A stretch of DNA of 64,000 bases from Lineus longissimus. Taxonomy: Eukaryota > Nemertea > Pilidiophora > Heteronemertea > Lineidae. The stretch is from the NCBI RefSeq assembly GCF_910592395.1, contig NC_088310.1, positions 4,161,501 through 4,225,500 of the forward strand. The letters are read 5' to 3'. The notes beneath the pieces are model-generated. The model was not told the DNA's origin and did not search any database. It saw only the letters and a program-made list of their open reading frames with translations. Shown here piece by piece: positions 62,344-64,000 of the stretch; within the stretch, counting starts at the first letter, position 1, and every line of letters starts with the position of its first letter. Position numbers and translations under genes: made by a program.

Positions 62344-64000
62344 GAAGGGTTTGCAACATCAAAACTAGGCAAATTTACTCATTTTCAGTTGACAGCTTAT
62401 CAACAAAATTTCATGTTGCTGACCAAGAATCTTATTATTAGAATTGAAATCTTTGCCTCTCAAATTGTGAAAATATAACATTTGTGAAAAGTACCCGGTC
62501 ATTCCGGGACAGCAGGCATTAAAGCACTGAATCAGATGCCAGACTTTATTGAAAGGTCCTTGGTGTCAAGTCTGAAAGATAAGACAACCGGATTAGCTGA
62601 TTAATGACATTGAAATGAAATGTATGTCTGACAAGTGATTAGTGATATATTAGAAAATTGAAACTTTTACACCAGACCCAATGCTGTTAGTAGGTCTAAA
62701 GTCTAACATGTGGATTGACTCTCGTATTGACAGACAGACCTCAAATGATGACCTTGTCCCAGACATAGGTCATGAAAGAAAATCATAGCACAAGAGGCAA
62801 TTTTATTACATAACACGTGACTGCAATGAAGCATTTTGATTGCAATTGTGCCATCTTTCTTAAAAATTGCCTAGTTCTACATACAGAATAGTAAGGTGGA
62901 GAAAAATAGTCCCTTTTATGGCCAAAAAGAGGTATCCTGTGCAGAGAGCAGGTTGCATCACTATCTGAAAATCATGTTTACGAGACTCCCAGATTTTATA
63001 CTTACCTTGACTCAAGGGCTTTTAATTGACTAACAGGCACACTTCTCATTGGTCAAGTGCCAAATATGCATAGTAATCAATAAATAATCGATTAGTCATA
63101 TACAATTGTGACGTGAGGTCTGCTGCAACCTGTCCCAGTTGGGCAACAGTCAATGATTACAGATTAGACGTAAACACTTAAGTCGAATACTTGATCAAAG
63201 TTTCTGGCAACGACCAGAGTCATGCCAGTTTTGATTGTATTCTAAGTGTTGAATGTTTTATGAAAATGTCAATTATCTTTGAACTTCATTTTGTGAGTAG
63301 GGTCGGTTGTATCCTTGGTCATAGTCACTGTCATAGTATAGGCAACTGAGGAGAGTCATCTCTTATCACAAGTTGAGTTGGCTGTCAATGGGTCACTGGG
63401 GTCATTTGGTCAAATTCTTTGGCATTCAGATTGGCTGCTGCTCCCAAAATGTTGACCTCAAATCTAGGCCCCTGTGCCTTGCCAAGTCTTTTCACTTTTT
63501 CGTCTGAGCCATTTTTCTTTGTGTGTAGACTATGTGGGGTTGTCCTTAACCCTTTGCACACTGTGGGCAGGAAACTTATGAGTCCAACCCTGGTGGTCAG
63601 ACAAGTCAGGCCCTTGTAAAGAAAGAAGCTGTACCTCTGGCTAAAAGCTGAAGAAAGTGAATAATTTCAAATGGCCTAGCAGCGATGACTCAGCTGTGTA
63701 AGCAACCTGTTACAAACCAAATGATGCAATAGAAATGCCTGTTTTATAATTTTGTTATCCTACAGCATATCAGATAGCTTTTCAAGCATAAGGCTGATTG
63801 GAGTGCTAACATTCTCTCTAACCAAATTCTTGTCTTCTGTTCCCTTAAAGAAGGGTTGGAACTAGGGGGTTAATAGAGTCTTCATGGGTAATGGGGTTGC
63901 ATAGTTTGGGAGATAAATGAGGTCTGTCACAGTCAACTTGAACCAATGAATTTCTTTTTTCACATATAAGTGTATGTGTACATAATATGCATGGACCTCC
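62344..64000. other. 3' flank or further intron of the unrecognised gene
   Basis: If 62299-62343 is the last exon, this is 3' UTR and spacer; an AATAAA lies at 63079-63084. Otherwise it is intron. I see no further exon with confidence. Confidence 0.3.

Overview
This window is intron-rich nuclear DNA from an animal. Every recognisable gene is split into short exons with GT-AG junctions, there is no operon structure, and the genes are conserved animal housekeeping genes. AT-rich spacers, palindromic words such as ACATGTACATGTA, many short foldback elements and a GACGGACGACGG-type repeat suggest a marine invertebrate, perhaps a mollusc or brachiopod or an invertebrate deuterostome. The sequence alone does not settle the phylum.

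Layout from left to right. (1) 1-900 is a promoter region with a small unrecognised minus-strand ORF. (2) 903-4058 (+) is NDUFAF5, the mitochondrial complex I assembly hydroxylase, in 8 exons; a degenerate minisatellite follows. (3) 5476-8196 (-) is PSMC4/Rpt3, a 26S proteasome ATPase, in 8 exons. (4) 8333-11747 (+) is ADPGK, ADP-dependent glucokinase, in 5 exons, head to head with PSMC4 across only 136 bp. (5) 13619-20786 (-) is EEF1G, translation elongation factor 1-gamma, in 11 exons with repeat-filled introns and an unusually divergent C-terminus. (6) 21188-37231 (+) is calcineurin B (PPP3R1), head to head with EEF1G; its last coding exon exists in two intact versions 1.7 kb apart. (7) 45-62 kb (+) holds the exons of an unrecognised Gly/Ala-rich protein, spread over very large introns.

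The five recognised genes alternate strand (+ - + - +). Two pairs share short divergent promoters and two pairs converge. They have no common pathway (respiratory-chain assembly, proteolysis, glucose phosphorylation, translation, calcium signalling); the arrangement looks like a compact housekeeping cluster followed by a large-intron region.

The most interesting points are the duplicated alternative last exon of calcineurin B, the degenerate C-terminal domain of eEF1-gamma, a 1.4-kb element in a calcineurin B intron with two apparently identical 444-bp direct repeats and one outer ATGT target duplication, two local duplications of exon pieces into neighbouring introns (NDUFAF5, ADPGK), a tandem intronic repeat carrying nuclear-receptor-like half-sites, and two nearly identical 449-bp foldback elements 28 kb apart. 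All exon joins were read by eye from splice consensus, reading phase and remembered protein families; no alignment or transcript data were available.
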